Source of the DNA: Crocinitomicaceae bacterium
GTDB taxonomy: Bacteria > Bacteroidota > Bacteroidia > Flavobacteriales_G > Salibacteraceae
Length of the DNA: 64,000 nt
Reading direction: 5' to 3'
NCBI GenBank assembly: GCA_002707155.1
Contig: PAME01000024.1
Location: 1-64,000 of the forward strand
Each line of letters begins with the position of its first letter. Within the stretch, counting starts at the first letter, position 1. The position numbers and the translations under genes were made by a program. Of the stretch, positions 47,592 through 57,779 are shown one piece after another. Below the pieces are notes generated by a model. That model made no database searches, was not told where the DNA came from, and was given only the letters and a program-made list of their open reading frames with translations.

Positions 47592-48694
47592 TATAGCGCT
47601 ATTAGTTTAAGTGCTTCCTTGGCAATCACTTCTGCTGAATTAGGCAATCCGAAAGGGGATATATTATGTGCTAATTTGCTCAGCTCTTCATCATTTTGGA
47701 CTAGGTTTAGAGCTTGTTCTGTTAATAAATTTGCAGCCTGAGAATTACTTATGAGTAAAGCAGCATCATGCTGTGTTAGAGCAATCGCATTTTTAGTTTG
47801 ATGATCTTCAGCTGCACTAGGTAACGGAACTAGAATTGCTGGTTTTTTTGTAAGCACAATTTCTGTAACGGCAATTGCACCAGCTCTTGAAATAACCAAA
47901 TCTGCTGCAGCATATGCTAAGTCCATTTCAGCAATAAACTGATGCACTTTTATGCCCTTATTTTTAAGGTGTTTGGTTCCGGCTTCAACTGTTTCAAAGC
48001 TGACTTTTCCAGCTTGCCATATTAATTGAACATCTTCTTCTATGAAGCGATTGATTTGCGGTAAAATCGCCTCATTTATAGCTTTTGCTCCTAAACTTCC
48101 GCCTATTATTAATATGGTTTTCTTTCCTTTGTGCAATCCGAAAAACTCACAGGCCTTATTTCGTTTTCCCTCTATTTCAATCACAGTTTTACGCACAGGA
48201 TTTCCGGTAAGAACAATTTTGTCGGCAGGAAAAAAGCGCTCCATATTTTCAAAGGCGACACATACCTTGTTGACTGATTTTCCTAAAATTTTATTAGTTA
48301 TTCCAGCGTATGAATTCTGCTCCTGAATTAAAGTGGGTATTTTCTTTTTGGTGGCAATTCGCAGAACAGGACCACTGGCATATCCACCCGTGCCAATAAC
48401 TAAGTCCGGATTGAATTTTTCAATAATCTTTTTAGCCGCTTGTAAACTCTTAATTACCTTAAAAGGGAACATTAAATTTTTTAAACTCAATGATCGCTGA
48501 AATCCACTAATCCATAAGCCTTCTATAGGGTATCCAGCCGCAGGAACTTTTTCCATTTCCATTCTTCCTTGCGCTCCAACAAACAATATTTCAGCATTGG
48601 GCTCCAGGTTTTTTATTGCATTGGCAATTGCAATTGCTGGGAAAATATGTCCTCCAGTTCCTCCTCCAGATAGAATTACTTTAGGCGATGGCAT
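47591..48694 (-). CDS. murG: UDP-GlcNAc:lipid I N-acetylglucosaminyltransferase
   Basis: MurG makes lipid II from lipid I on the inner face of the membrane. The N-terminal GGGTGGHIFPAIAIA loop, LWISGFQRS, GTGGYASGPVL, QEQNSYAGITNK and the UDP-GlcNAc site with SRAGAIAVTEI and PLPSAAEDHQTKNA are all present. The frame opens at 48703; the ATG at 48694 (MPSPKVILSGGG) gives the usual N-terminus at 367 aa. Either start overlaps the end of ftsW, implying coupled translation. Confidence 0.96.
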   Translation of the reverse strand: MPSPKVILSGGGTGGHIFPAIAIANAIKNLEPNAEILFVGAQGRMEMEKVPAAGYPIEGLWISGFQRSLSLKNLMFPFKVIKSLQAAKKIIEKFNPDLVIGTGGYASGPVLRIATKKKIPTLIQEQNSYAGITNKILGKSVNKVCVAFENMERFFPADKIVLTGNPVRKTVIEIEGKRNKACEFFGLHKGKKTILIIGGSLGAKAINEAILPQINRFIEEDVQLIWQAGKVSFETVEAGTKHLKNKGIKVHQFIAEMDLAYAAADLVISRAGAIAVTEIVLTKKPAILVPLPSAAEDHQTKNAIALTQHDAALLISNSQAANLLTEQALNLVQNDEELSKLAHNISPFGLPNSAEVIAKEALKLIAL

Positions 48695-49859
48695 AATCCT
48701 CAAGTTTAGTTTTCCTATTATTTTCTAAATCAATTCCGCGGCTTACACTTAATATAATTCCAAGTCCAATACAGGTAAACCAAGTGGAGGTCCCTCCCAT
48801 ACTCATTAAGGGTAACGGCTGACCTGTTACAGGCAATAAGTTGACAGCAACGCCCATATTAATTAGAGCCTGGAACACCATGAGGAAAGAAATTCCCATG
48901 GCAAGTAATTGTGGAAATGGTTTCTCTGTTTTAGTGGACATTTTTATGGTTCTAAAGAACAAAACAATGTAGAGCAGTAGTATGAATACGCCCCCTAACG
49001 CTCCGTATTCTTCCAATACAATAGCATAGATGAAATCAGAATAGGGATGAGGTAAAAAAGCGCGCTGTGTGCTATTTCCAGGTCCGCGCCCAATAATACC
49101 GCCGTTTGAGATTGCAATTTTGGCTTGTGCCACTTGATAATTTCCTGCTATATCCTCTGCATTTTTATCACCCATATAGCGTTCTACCCTTTTTTTCCAT
49201 GTTTCTGCCCTTGGAAAGACTTGGGGAGCAAATTGAGCGATTAAGAAAATCATGGAAAGCGCGACGATACCTACCGGAATTAGAGACAGGAAGTGTTTTA
49301 TTGGTACACCTCCTATGTACATTAAAACCATACATGCACTAAAAAGCACTGCCGCTGTAGAAAAGTTTGCAGGCAAAATCAAAGCGCACACCACAGCAAC
49401 AGGTATAATGATGGGTATAAACGCTTGTCGAAAATCATGCAATACTTCTTTCTTTAGCCAGAGCATTCTCGCTGTGTACATTATCAATCCTAGCTTTGCT
49501 AAATCAGATGTTTGAAACGACTGATTAATCACCGGGATGGTAAGCCAGCGACTTGCATTATTAAGGTTTGATCCAATTAGTAGAGTCAACAGGAGTAGTG
49601 GAACTGCCGCGTATAATAAAAGTTGAGCAATTCTAGAGAAGTAGGAATACTTCATTTTATGGGTTACGTACATAAGCACAAACCCAAGTCCTAAAAATAT
49701 TCCATGACGAAAAAGGTAATACGCAGTATTTCCTCCCTGATGCTTATAAGCTAAGGTTACAATGGAGCTGTAGACCAATAACAAGCTAAATACCGCCAAC
49801 ATTAACGCTATTAGCCATATGGCTTTATCTCCTTTGAAATATTTTAGAACGGTTTTCAA
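48681..49859 (-). CDS. ftsW: Lipid II polymerase FtsW (SEDS family)
   Basis: A polytopic SEDS glycosyltransferase of 392 aa that polymerises lipid II at the septum together with the class B PBP encoded upstream in the same cluster. About ten hydrophobic segments are visible. Conserved pieces include NNASRWLTIPVINQSFQTSDLAKLGLIMY, YQVAQAKIAISNGGIIGRGPGNS, LPHPYSDFIYAIVLEEYG and LPVTGQPLPLMSMGGTS. It starts directly after the murD stop with no spacer. Its place between murD and murG is the usual one. Confidence 0.95.
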   Translation of the reverse strand: MKTVLKYFKGDKAIWLIALMLAVFSLLLVYSSIVTLAYKHQGGNTAYYLFRHGIFLGLGFVLMYVTHKMKYSYFSRIAQLLLYAAVPLLLLTLLIGSNLNNASRWLTIPVINQSFQTSDLAKLGLIMYTARMLWLKKEVLHDFRQAFIPIIIPVAVVCALILPANFSTAAVLFSACMVLMYIGGVPIKHFLSLIPVGIVALSMIFLIAQFAPQVFPRAETWKKRVERYMGDKNAEDIAGNYQVAQAKIAISNGGIIGRGPGNSTQRAFLPHPYSDFIYAIVLEEYGALGGVFILLLYIVLFFRTIKMSTKTEKPFPQLLAMGISFLMVFQALINMGVAVNLLPVTGQPLPLMSMGGTSTWFTCIGLGIILSVSRGIDLENNRKTKLEDYAIA

Positions 49860-51194
49860 TTATAGTCCTCTTGCGGCAACTTTAAATTGACGACCTCTAT
49901 CCTCATAGTTGTCAAATAAATCGAAGCTAGCACAAGCAGGAGATAGAAGTACTGCATCGCCTTTTTGAGCAATACTATATGCAGTTCTAACCGCATCATA
50001 CATGCTTTCGGTATCGTAAATCTTTTCTATTATACCACCAAAAGCAGCGTGAATTTTAGAATTGTCAATACCTAAGCAAACAATTGCTTTTACTTTATCT
50101 TTTACCAATGGAATTAACGAATCATAGTTGTTGCCTTTGTCAACGCCGCCTACTATCCATATGGTTTTTTCTTCCATAGACTCCAACGCATACCATGTGC
50201 TATTTACATTAGTTGCCTTTGAGTCGTTTATGTAGCTTACGCCGCATACTTGAGTAACCGTCTCTAAGCGGTGCTCTATGTTTTGAAAGTCGTTTAAACT
50301 CTCTCGAATGATTTCCTTTCTCAATTCGAGAATCCTTCCGGCAACTCCTGCTGCCATCGAATTGTAAAGGTTGTGCTTTCCCTGTAATGCTAATTTTTGA
50401 ATTGACATTGTTATACCTGTTTTTATATTAATTATTAAATCCTTGTTATCTATCCATGCGCCCATTCCATCTCGTTTTTCCAGCGAAATGGGAATGAGCT
50501 GTGCTTTTGTTTTTGTGCTTTCGAGGTGACGGCAAATAGTAGGGTCGTCAATGTTGTAGATTAAAAAATCTTCTTTTGTTTGATTTTTTGTAATGCGCAT
50601 TTTTGAAGCTGCGTATAGTTCGAAATCATCATTGTACCTATCCAAATGGTCGGGAGTAATATTGAGCAAAATGGCAATGTGCGGTTTGAATGTTTCGATT
50701 CTATCCAATTGAAAGCTACTTATTTCAATTACTGCTAAGTCACCGTCTATTTCACTAGCCACTTGTTTTGCAAAACTTTGCCCGACATTACCAGCAATAA
50801 TTACCTGTTTATCAGCTTTATTAAAAACGTGACTGTTTAAGAGGGTAGTTGTTGTTTTTCCATTTGAACCTGTAATGGCAATTATCGGTTTTTGGTAATA
50901 CCTGCTTGCAAAGTCCAATTCATCAATAATTGGAATTCCTTTTTGTTCAATTGCTTGAATTAACGGAATTGTATCAGGTATTCCTGGGCTTTTAATTACC
51001 AAATTAGCAGATAGTATTTGCTGCTCAGTATGTTTTTCCTCCTCGAAAGGAATATTGTTATGTAAAAGAACGTCCTTCGATTTTTTAGAGATTGTTCCTT
51101 TATCAGAAACAAATATTTCAAAACCTTTTTTCTTGCCTAAAATGGCAGCACCACAACCGCTTTCGCCTGCTCCGAGTACAACCAGTTTCTGCAC
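49860..51194 (-). CDS. murD: UDP-N-acetylmuramoyl-L-alanine--D-glutamate ligase
   Basis: MurD adds D-Glu to UDP-MurNAc-L-Ala. The N-terminal VVLGAGESGCGAAILG nucleotide fold, SPGIPDTIPL, the ATP loop AITGSNGKTTTT (107-117), NITPDHLDRY, GKHNLYNSMAA and INDSKATNVNSTWYALES are in family order. The C-terminus LLSPACASFDLFDNYEDRG is diagnostic of MurD. Length 444 aa is normal. One base separates it from mraY upstream and none from ftsW downstream. Confidence 0.97.
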   Translation of the reverse strand: MQKLVVLGAGESGCGAAILGKKKGFEIFVSDKGTISKKSKDVLLHNNIPFEEEKHTEQQILSANLVIKSPGIPDTIPLIQAIEQKGIPIIDELDFASRYYQKPIIAITGSNGKTTTTLLNSHVFNKADKQVIIAGNVGQSFAKQVASEIDGDLAVIEISSFQLDRIETFKPHIAILLNITPDHLDRYNDDFELYAASKMRITKNQTKEDFLIYNIDDPTICRHLESTKTKAQLIPISLEKRDGMGAWIDNKDLIINIKTGITMSIQKLALQGKHNLYNSMAAGVAGRILELRKEIIRESLNDFQNIEHRLETVTQVCGVSYINDSKATNVNSTWYALESMEEKTIWIVGGVDKGNNYDSLIPLVKDKVKAIVCLGIDNSKIHAAFGGIIEKIYDTESMYDAVRTAYSIAQKGDAVLLSPACASFDLFDNYEDRGRQFKVAARGL

Positions 51195-51195
51195 C

Positions 51196-52449
51196 TTACC
51201 TTAATTTTAGTGTTACAATGCTTATAATCGCGAGCATAATGCCTACAATCCAGAAGCGAGAAACAATTTTGGGTTCGGGTATTCCTAATTTTTGATAGTG
51301 ATGGTGTAATGGAGCCATCTTAAAGACTCTCCGACCTTCACCATATTTTTTCTTGGTGTATTTGAAATAGGCTACCTGAATGATTACAGATAAATTTTCT
51401 ACTAAAAAGATTCCGCATAGAATTGGAATCAATAATTCCTTTCTGATGGCTATAGCGAAGACAGCGATAATGCCTCCAATTGAAAGGCTGCCCGTATCAC
51501 CCATAAATACTTGGGCAGGGTAAGAATTGTACCATAAGAATCCAACACAGGCTCCTACAAATGCCGCAATAAACACCACCAACTCGCCAGAATCGGGTAT
51601 GTACATGATGTTGAGGTAATCCGCGAAAATGTAGTTACCACTTAGGTAAGCAAATATCCCTAAGGTGGTTCCAATGATTGCTGAGGTGCCGGTGGCTAGC
51701 CCATCTAGACCGTCGGTCATGTTGGCGCCATTGCTAACCGCAGTGGATATTATTATTACTATGGGTAAAAATATAATCCAACCAAACTTTGAAGTCCAAT
51801 CACCCATCCAGCTAATGAGCCACATGTAGTCGAATTCGTTGTTTTTAATGAAAGGAATGGTTGTTTGGAGTCCTTTGCTCTCTTGCCAGGTATAGTTTTC
51901 TTTGTTGCTGGCGTTGGATTCAGCTTGATTTTGAATTTCTGTTGTTGTACTATTTTCCTCAATAAATTCTTTGTGCCTAATTACGGTACCGTCACTGAAA
52001 TAAAGCATTGCGCCTGCAATTAATCCAATTGCTACTTGTCCAACAATTTTGAATTTACCTGCTAGCCCGTCTTTATTTTTGTATTTGATTTTTAAGTAGT
52101 CATCAGTAAAGCCAATTATTCCAAAACCGATGGTTGAAATAATCATAATTTGGACATAAATGTTATCTAGTTTCCCGACCAATAGAGCAGGAATAAGAAT
52201 TGAAGCTAGGATAATCAGCCCGCCCATAGTAGGTGTTCCTTGTTTGGCCATTTGGCCTTCTAACCCTAAGTCTCTTACTGTTTCACCAAATTGATTTTTT
52301 TGCAACCAGCCAATGATTTTTTTGCCAAAAACCATTGAGATAATTAATGAAAGAATGACTGCTACTGCCGCTCGAAAGGTGATATAGTTGAAAACACCTG
52401 CTCCGGGGAAGTCTATTGAATTTAGATATTGAAAAAGATAGTATAGCAT
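51196..52449 (-). CDS. mraY: Phospho-N-acetylmuramoyl-pentapeptide transferase
   Basis: MraY moves phospho-MurNAc-pentapeptide to undecaprenyl phosphate, forming lipid I in the inner membrane. Diagnostic pieces are [11 protein letters not shown], the Asp pair in [25 protein letters not shown], and [11 protein letters not shown] with the [11 protein letters not shown] ending segment. At 417 aa it exceeds the E. coli enzyme (360) because of a hydrophilic insert at about residues 162-212. I recall this insert as common in Bacteroidota MraY. Its start overlaps the murE stop by one base. Confidence 0.97.
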   Translation of the reverse strand: MLYYLFQYLNSIDFPGAGVFNYITFRAAVAVILSLIISMVFGKKIIGWLQKNQFGETVRDLGLEGQMAKQGTPTMGGLIILASILIPALLVGKLDNIYVQIMIISTIGFGIIGFTDDYLKIKYKNKDGLAGKFKIVGQVAIGLIAGAMLYFSDGTVIRHKEFIEENSTTTEIQNQAESNASNKENYTWQESKGLQTTIPFIKNNEFDYMWLISWMGDWTSKFGWIIFLPIVIIISTAVSNGANMTDGLDGLATGTSAIIGTTLGIFAYLSGNYIFADYLNIMYIPDSGELVVFIAAFVGACVGFLWYNSYPAQVFMGDTGSLSIGGIIAVFAIAIRKELLIPILCGIFLVENLSVIIQVAYFKYTKKKYGEGRRVFKMAPLHHHYQKLGIPEPKIVSRFWIVGIMLAIISIVTLKLR

Positions 52450-53912
52450 TACGAAGCAAATTGTTTTAAGTACTCAGTAAGAATTTCCATGTCATTGAAG
52501 TCAAGTACTTTGTCTCCAATTAATTGATAGGTTTCGTGCCCTTTTCCAGCAATTAAAATAATGTCGTCAGGTTGTGCTTGACTGACTGCTGCTTTTATCG
52601 CCTCTTTTCTATTGGTAATTGCAAGGGTCTTTTTTGAGTTTACTGGCTCTACGCCTTTCTCCATATCGGCTATTATGGCCTCAGGATCTTCATGCCTTGG
52701 GTTGTCAGAAGTGAGGATGACTTTATCGCTATTATTGATAGCAATTTTTGCCATTTCAGGTCGTTTGGTTTTATCTCTATTTCCACCGCATCCAACGATT
52801 GTAAAGACTTTTTGGTCGTCGTTTTTTATTTCATTTATGGTTTCTAATACCTTTAAAAGTGCATCTGGTGTGTGTGCATAATCTACTATTCCAGTAATAC
52901 CATTGCTAGCTTTTATTTGCTGAAATCTGCCTCTAACCGGAGTTAGCTTTGAAATTTCAGTAAGTATTCCTGTAGAGTCTTCTTCTAGAATTTTAGCAGC
53001 AGAATAAGCCGTAAGTACATTGTAAGCGTTGAAACGACCAATTAATCGAGTCCATACTTCTTGGTTGTCAATATTTAGCAATAAACCAGTAAAGTCATTT
53101 TCTATGATTTTACACTTGAAGTCTGCCATAGTTTTTAAACCATAGGTGTAGACTTCGGCTTTCGTATTTTGAACCATGACTTCATTGTGAAAATCATCTC
53201 GGTTTAGGAGCGCAAAACTGTTTGCACCTAAGTCATCAAACAGCATTTTTTTGGCTTTGATGTATTCATCAAATGTCCCGTGGTAATCTAAATGTTCATG
53301 AGTGATATTTGTGAAAATGCCTATTTTAAAATTTACACCTTCAGTTCTTCGCTGAACCAATGCATGAGAGCTTACTTCCATGAAGCAGTGGGTGCATTCT
53401 TCATCAACCATTTGCCTTAAAAGCCGGTTTAATTCTAGTGGATTTGGTGTGGTATGAGTAGAAGGAATTTCCTCCCTCTGAATTTTATTTACAACCGTAG
53501 AAAGTAAGCCACACTTATGTCCAAGGTTCATGAAAAGTTGATGAAGAATGGTTACAGTGGTTGTTTTTCCGTTTGTACCCGTTATTCCAATTAGTTTGAT
53601 TTCATCTGAAGGATTGTTGTAAAAATTACATGCCATTAGGGCTAATGCACTATTGCTGTCTTTGGTTTCAATATAGGTTACGTTTTCTGCAGTTTCTTCA
53701 GGGATTTCCTCACAAACCAGGGCGAGCACACCTTTCTCCACAGTTTGTTGGATGAAATCGTGACCATCACTTTGTGTTCCTCTAATAGCAACAAAAACAG
53801 AAAACTGACCTACTTCTCTAGAGTCAAAGCAAATATTTTGAATAGCAACATTGGTGGAGCCCACCACGCGATTCATTGCAACTTTATATAGTATGTCTTT
53901 TAGTAATTTCAT
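52449..53912 (-). CDS. murE: UDP-MurNAc-L-Ala-D-Glu--diaminopimelate ligase
   Basis: MurE adds the third stem residue. The ATP loop is GTNGKTTT (112-119), with CFDSREV near the N-terminus, [15 protein letters not shown] and MEVSSHAL in the middle. A DNPRHEDP motif near residue 404 is the signature associated with meso-diaminopimelate rather than lysine specificity, so the wall is predicted to be DAP-type. Length 487 aa is normal. It starts right after the ftsI-like PBP stop. No murF follows in this cluster. Confidence 0.97.
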   Translation of the reverse strand: MKLLKDILYKVAMNRVVGSTNVAIQNICFDSREVGQFSVFVAIRGTQSDGHDFIQQTVEKGVLALVCEEIPEETAENVTYIETKDSNSALALMACNFYNNPSDEIKLIGITGTNGKTTTVTILHQLFMNLGHKCGLLSTVVNKIQREEIPSTHTTPNPLELNRLLRQMVDEECTHCFMEVSSHALVQRRTEGVNFKIGIFTNITHEHLDYHGTFDEYIKAKKMLFDDLGANSFALLNRDDFHNEVMVQNTKAEVYTYGLKTMADFKCKIIENDFTGLLLNIDNQEVWTRLIGRFNAYNVLTAYSAAKILEEDSTGILTEISKLTPVRGRFQQIKASNGITGIVDYAHTPDALLKVLETINEIKNDDQKVFTIVGCGGNRDKTKRPEMAKIAINNSDKVILTSDNPRHEDPEAIIADMEKGVEPVNSKKTLAITNRKEAIKAAVSQAQPDDIILIAGKGHETYQLIGDKVLDFNDMEILTEYLKQFAS

Positions 53913-56027
53913 TTAGGTAAGAATGAGTTTTACGCTATCAAAATTTTCAACTTTAGACCCCGCACTTGGCGTTTGTTCCTTAATAGTTCCTTTACCAGAG
54001 AAATCGGCTTTAAGTCCCATATTTTCAATGATGTAGATGGCATCCTTTAGGTCCATGCCAATAAAGTTTGGAACAATGCCCAATTTAAATACCCGCTTAT
54101 ACAGGGTTACTTTATCTCGACCTGTTGACGCGGCCACCCAAGTAGCATTTTCTCCTTTTTGGGATGAAGGCACTTTTAATTTTGAGTAAACGTTATCTAA
54201 ATCGTATCGATTTCCATTTTTGGAAACAGGAATTGGTGTGCGTTCGGCTAAATGAGTGGTGTTCTGTAATTCCTTATGAAGCTGTATACTAGTTGCATAG
54301 ACTTTATCGGCTATTTCTTTAAAAATTGGCCCCGCTACTAGGTTTCCGTAATAAACGTTTTTAGAGGGTGCGTTAACTACTACGATGCAGCTATACATTG
54401 GATTGTTAGCTGGAAAATAACCTACAAAAGAAGCTTGATAACTTACTTGCTTGTCGGTTTTGTAACCAGTTTTCGCATTATATATCTGTGCAGTTCCTGT
54501 CTTACCAGCAATTTTGAAATTGGCATTTTTTAAGTTTGTAGCGGTTCCTTGTTGAACGACGCCCTCTAACATAGCTTTTGCTTTTTCGATTGTAGCTTTA
54601 GAGCAAATCGCTGGATTTATTACCTCTGGACCAAAAGTTTTTATGGGCACGCCTATTTTGCGAATTTCTTTTACAAATCGTGGCTTGACCATTTTTCCAT
54701 CATTTGCTACAGCATTGTAAAATGTTAGGATTTGAAGTGGCGTAAGTGAGACTTCGTAACCATGGGAAATCCACGGAAGAGAAATTCCACTCCAAGTCGG
54801 ATCATTTGCTGATTTGATTCTTGGCTCTCCTTCTCCATATATTTTAATACCTAGCTTTTGGTGCAGGTTCATCTTGTACAGACGATCAATAAATTTTTGA
54901 GGGTTACTTCTGTAGTTTTCACTAATGGTCCTAGCTACCGCTATATTTGAAGAAACTTCAAAGGCGCGTTTTATGGTAATTTTACCATACCCTCCAACTC
55001 TCGAATCATACATTTTTCGATCGTAAAATTTAAAAACACCCTTGCCTGTTTCCACGCTATCTGTTAAATCAATATACCCATCCTCAAGTGCGGCAATTAG
55101 AGAAGCTAACTTGAATGTTGATCCAGGTTCGGTGCTTTCGCCAACAGCATAATTGTAGGTTTCCCAATACTTACCGCTTTTAGTTTTATTGAGATTAGCT
55201 ATTGCTTTTACTTCACCCGTTGCCACCTCCATTAACACAACACAGCCGTGGTCGGCATCTTGCTTGATTAGTTGCTCGAGTAATGCGTTTTCCGCAACAT
55301 CTTGAATGTTAATGTCAATTGTTGTGACTACATCAGCGCCATCTTCAGGCTCTATTTCATTTTCGTCTTCAATGGGCATCCAAATTCCACCAGCTATTTT
55401 TTGCATGAGTTGCAGCCCTTGAGTGCCACTTAATACTTTATTATATGCACCTTCTAAGCCAACTGGTTTGGAGTTGTCACGACTGTAACCAATAGTCCTA
55501 GAAGCCAATACTTGAAATGGTTTTTCTCTTTTATTTTGTTGGATAGAAATAAACCCACCTTTGTATTTACCCCTATTAAACAGAGGGAATTGACGCATTT
55601 TTTTAATTTGTGTGTAAGAAAGTTTTCGGCGAATAAGATGATATCTGGCGCCGTTTTTTCGCGCTTGGGTAAGCTCAGCTTTCCACTGATTTTTGCTTTT
55701 CTCTGGAAGTAGTTTTGAAAGTTCTACACAAAGTGTGTCAATGTTTTTGGCGAATAAGTCATTCGTAATGGCTTCGGCATTTAGGTCAAAACGCACTTCG
55801 TATTTTGGAACTGATGTCGCTATTAGACTTCCGTCAGAGGCATAAATATTCCCTCGAATAGCATCAATTTTCCTGTGTTTTGTAGAGTAGGATTTTGCAA
55901 GTTCTTGCCAATGATCACCTTCGATAAATTGGACTTGGCCGATTTTAAAAATTATACCTATCCCAAATAAGATGAGCATCATGTATATTGGGTAAACCCG
56001 CCGTATGAGTTTCTGCTTATTACTCAT
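53913..56027 (-). CDS. ftsI: Class B penicillin-binding protein (FtsI/PBP3) with C-terminal PASTA domain
   Basis: This septal DD-transpeptidase has one N-terminal membrane segment (residues about 12-30), a pedestal dimerisation domain and a transpeptidase domain. The catalytic motifs are S303-T-F-K306 (SxxK), S359-S-N361 (SxN) and K509-T-G511 (KTG). The last 65 residues, from VPNFIGMDLKDAIYIIENMG, form one PASTA domain, which senses or binds cell-wall material. Position between ftsL and murE, with an eight-base overlap with ftsL, supports the septal rather than elongation role. Length is 704 aa. Confidence 0.95.
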   Translation of the reverse strand: MSNKQKLIRRVYPIYMMLILFGIGIIFKIGQVQFIEGDHWQELAKSYSTKHRKIDAIRGNIYASDGSLIATSVPKYEVRFDLNAEAITNDLFAKNIDTLCVELSKLLPEKSKNQWKAELTQARKNGARYHLIRRKLSYTQIKKMRQFPLFNRGKYKGGFISIQQNKREKPFQVLASRTIGYSRDNSKPVGLEGAYNKVLSGTQGLQLMQKIAGGIWMPIEDENEIEPEDGADVVTTIDINIQDVAENALLEQLIKQDADHGCVVLMEVATGEVKAIANLNKTKSGKYWETYNYAVGESTEPGSTFKLASLIAALEDGYIDLTDSVETGKGVFKFYDRKMYDSRVGGYGKITIKRAFEVSSNIAVARTISENYRSNPQKFIDRLYKMNLHQKLGIKIYGEGEPRIKSANDPTWSGISLPWISHGYEVSLTPLQILTFYNAVANDGKMVKPRFVKEIRKIGVPIKTFGPEVINPAICSKATIEKAKAMLEGVVQQGTATNLKNANFKIAGKTGTAQIYNAKTGYKTDKQVSYQASFVGYFPANNPMYSCIVVVNAPSKNVYYGNLVAGPIFKEIADKVYATSIQLHKELQNTTHLAERTPIPVSKNGNRYDLDNVYSKLKVPSSQKGENATWVAASTGRDKVTLYKRVFKLGIVPNFIGMDLKDAIYIIENMGLKADFSGKGTIKEQTPSAGSKVENFDSVKLILT

Positions 56028-56376
56028 CGAACTCGGTTTTTACAATTTTCTTTGGAGGCTCAAAAGACTCTTCCAGTCCCAGTTCTTTTTCTTTAATTAT
56101 TTTAATTACCTCACTTTGCTTACTTCTGTACATAAGCTCCGACTTGATGGTAATATATTCGCTTCTCAATTCCTTAATCTCACCATTTACAGTGTTTAGG
56201 TTTCTTACATTTTCTTCTGCAAGAAATCCACTTGATATATAGGTCAGAGCCAAAAGGGCCAAAAACAGGAAATAGGGGAGGTGGTCAATTACTGTTTCAC
56301 GAGTAAGAATGTTACCATTCACCAAGTCCGCAATTATGCTGCGCTTCTTTTTTGCGATATTTTTTTCTGCAGCCAT
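56020..56376 (-). CDS. ftsL: FtsL-like cell division protein
   Basis: A small bitopic protein of 118 aa. A charged cytoplasmic N-terminus (AAEKNIAKKKRSIIADLV) precedes one membrane segment (about 34-50, FLFLALLALTYISSGF). A heptad-like coiled coil follows with ENVRNLNTVNGEIKELRSEY and KSELMYRSKQSEV, the FtsL layout. Sequence alone would be weak evidence; the slot between rsmH and the septal PBP decides it. It overlaps the rsmH stop by one base. FtsL joins FtsQ and FtsB in controlling FtsW-FtsI. Confidence 0.88.
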   Translation of the reverse strand: MAAEKNIAKKKRSIIADLVNGNILTRETVIDHLPYFLFLALLALTYISSGFLAEENVRNLNTVNGEIKELRSEYITIKSELMYRSKQSEVIKIIKEKELGLEESFEPPKKIVKTEFDE

Positions 56377-57281
56377 TATCTTTTCTCAGCTATTCGGAGT
56401 TTAGCACTGCGTGATCGTGGATTTTCTTTTAATTCTTCTGTGGACGGTGTTATTACTTTCCTGTTTATTGGGTCTAATGGGCGTAGTAAGTTTCCATAAA
56501 AATCTTTTTCTGGTATTCCTTCGAAATTCCCAGTTTTGAAGTAATTCTTTACTAATCTATCTTCCAGTGAATGGTAAGAAATGAAGACTAACCTGCCTTT
56601 AGGTTTTAGGACTTGAGCGGATTGAGAAAGCAGCTCTTTTAATGCTTCAAGTTCGTTGTTTACCTCTATTCTTAAGGCTTGAAAAACTTGTGCTAGATAT
56701 TGATTAAGTTTTTTTTCTGGGGTGAATTTTTTAGCGATTTGTTTTAATTGGTCTGTGGTTTTGAATTTCACGAGATCTCTTTCGGTTACGATAGCTCCAG
56801 CAAGTTTCCATGCATTATTAATTTCCCCATACAGTCGGAACATTGTGGAAAGCTCTTCTTGAGTTTTTGTATTTAGGATATCGGCAGCGCTATTTGGCTG
56901 TTGCGGATTCATTCTCATGTCTAGAGGGCCATCGAAACGAGTGCTAAACCCGCGATCTGGAATGTCAAATTGATGAGAAGACACGCCAAGGTCAGCAAGC
57001 AAGCCGTCTATTGGGATAGCTGCTAACATTCTAAGATTGTTTTTTAGGTAGCGAAAGTTTTGTTTGACTAAAGAAAACCGCTCATCATCAATTTCGTTTT
57101 CATGACTATTTGGATCTTGGTCAAAAGCAATCAATCGACAAGAATTGTTAGCCTCTAAAATTCCGCGAGCGTGTCCGCCTCCGCCAAATGTTACATCGAC
57201 ATAGCAGCTGTTGTCTTGGAGGGAAAGGCCCTCTATGCTTTCTTTAAATAATACTGGAGTGTGATACTTAGTCATCCGCAT
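56376..57281 (-). CDS. rsmH: 16S rRNA (cytosine-1402 N4)-methyltransferase
   Basis: RsmH (formerly MraW) methylates C1402 of 16S rRNA using SAM. The 301-aa sequence shows YHTPVLFKESIEGL at the start, the SAM loop YVDVTFGGGGHARGIL, LLADLGVSSHQFD, DRGFSTRFDGPLDMRMN and LVFISYHSLEDRLVKNYF, all diagnostic. It overlaps the end of mraZ by 14 bases and the start of ftsL by one, so it is embedded in the dcw transcript. Confidence 0.97.
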   Translation of the reverse strand: MRMTKYHTPVLFKESIEGLSLQDNSCYVDVTFGGGGHARGILEANNSCRLIAFDQDPNSHENEIDDERFSLVKQNFRYLKNNLRMLAAIPIDGLLADLGVSSHQFDIPDRGFSTRFDGPLDMRMNPQQPNSAADILNTKTQEELSTMFRLYGEINNAWKLAGAIVTERDLVKFKTTDQLKQIAKKFTPEKKLNQYLAQVFQALRIEVNNELEALKELLSQSAQVLKPKGRLVFISYHSLEDRLVKNYFKTGNFEGIPEKDFYGNLLRPLDPINRKVITPSTEELKENPRSRSAKLRIAEKR

Positions 57282-57735
57282 CTGGACTTATATCACCCAT
57301 AACTTCCTCTGCGAGTTCAGAGAAATCAAACTCTTCGCTTTCGAGCATTTGCTCGTAATTCTTGGTTGACCATATTTCAATTCGCTCTCCATTTCCAATA
57401 ACCTTAATCTCTTTTTCTAGAGATGCTGTTTTGAAAAGCGTCTTTGGAATTAAGAGTCTGCCTGTACCATCAAGCGTTATTGGAGTAGCCCCATTATTGA
57501 ATTTTCGAATAAATAATGCATTCTTTTTAATAAATCGGTTCAGTTTAGATAGTTGCTTGGAGACTTTATTCCACTCTGCTTGAGGGTAAAGTACTAAACA
57601 GGGTTCATGAATATCTCGGTTAACAACAAATCCTTCATGAACTAACGCTTCCAGCTGTTTTTTTAGCCCATTAGGTAGCATGATCCGGCCTTTGGCATCC
57701 ATTTTACAATCGTACTCTCCTAACAAACTGATCAT
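57268..57735 (-). CDS. mraZ: Transcriptional regulator MraZ
   Basis: MraZ binds direct repeats ahead of its own gene and controls the dcw cluster. The 155-aa protein has two SpoVT/AbrB-like halves: ISLLGEYDCKMDAKGRIMLP (the DxKGRxxxP motif) and later ATPITLDGTGRLLIPKTLF. The frame is open from 57804, but the ATG at 57735 is chosen because it gives the exact family N-terminus. The longer version would overlap the operator and promoter. It ends with an acidic tail. It is the first gene of a transcript reaching at least to ftsZ. Confidence 0.95.
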   Translation of the reverse strand: MISLLGEYDCKMDAKGRIMLPNGLKKQLEALVHEGFVVNRDIHEPCLVLYPQAEWNKVSKQLSKLNRFIKKNALFIRKFNNGATPITLDGTGRLLIPKTLFKTASLEKEIKVIGNGERIEIWSTKNYEQMLESEEFDFSELAEEVMGDISPDADD

Positions 57736-57761
57736 TACAACTATTGCTGAAAAATTGAGTG

Positions 57762-57769
57762 TAAAATTA
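57762..57769 (-). promoter_or_regulatory. Probable -7 box of the dcw (mraZ) promoter
   Basis: On the minus strand the bases read TAATTTTA, one mismatch from TAnnTTTG, 27 bases before the mraZ ATG at 57735. It lies just inside the TGG repeats, so bound MraZ would cover the upstream part of the promoter. Confidence 0.5.
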
Positions 57770-57779
57770 TAAGAATTCT

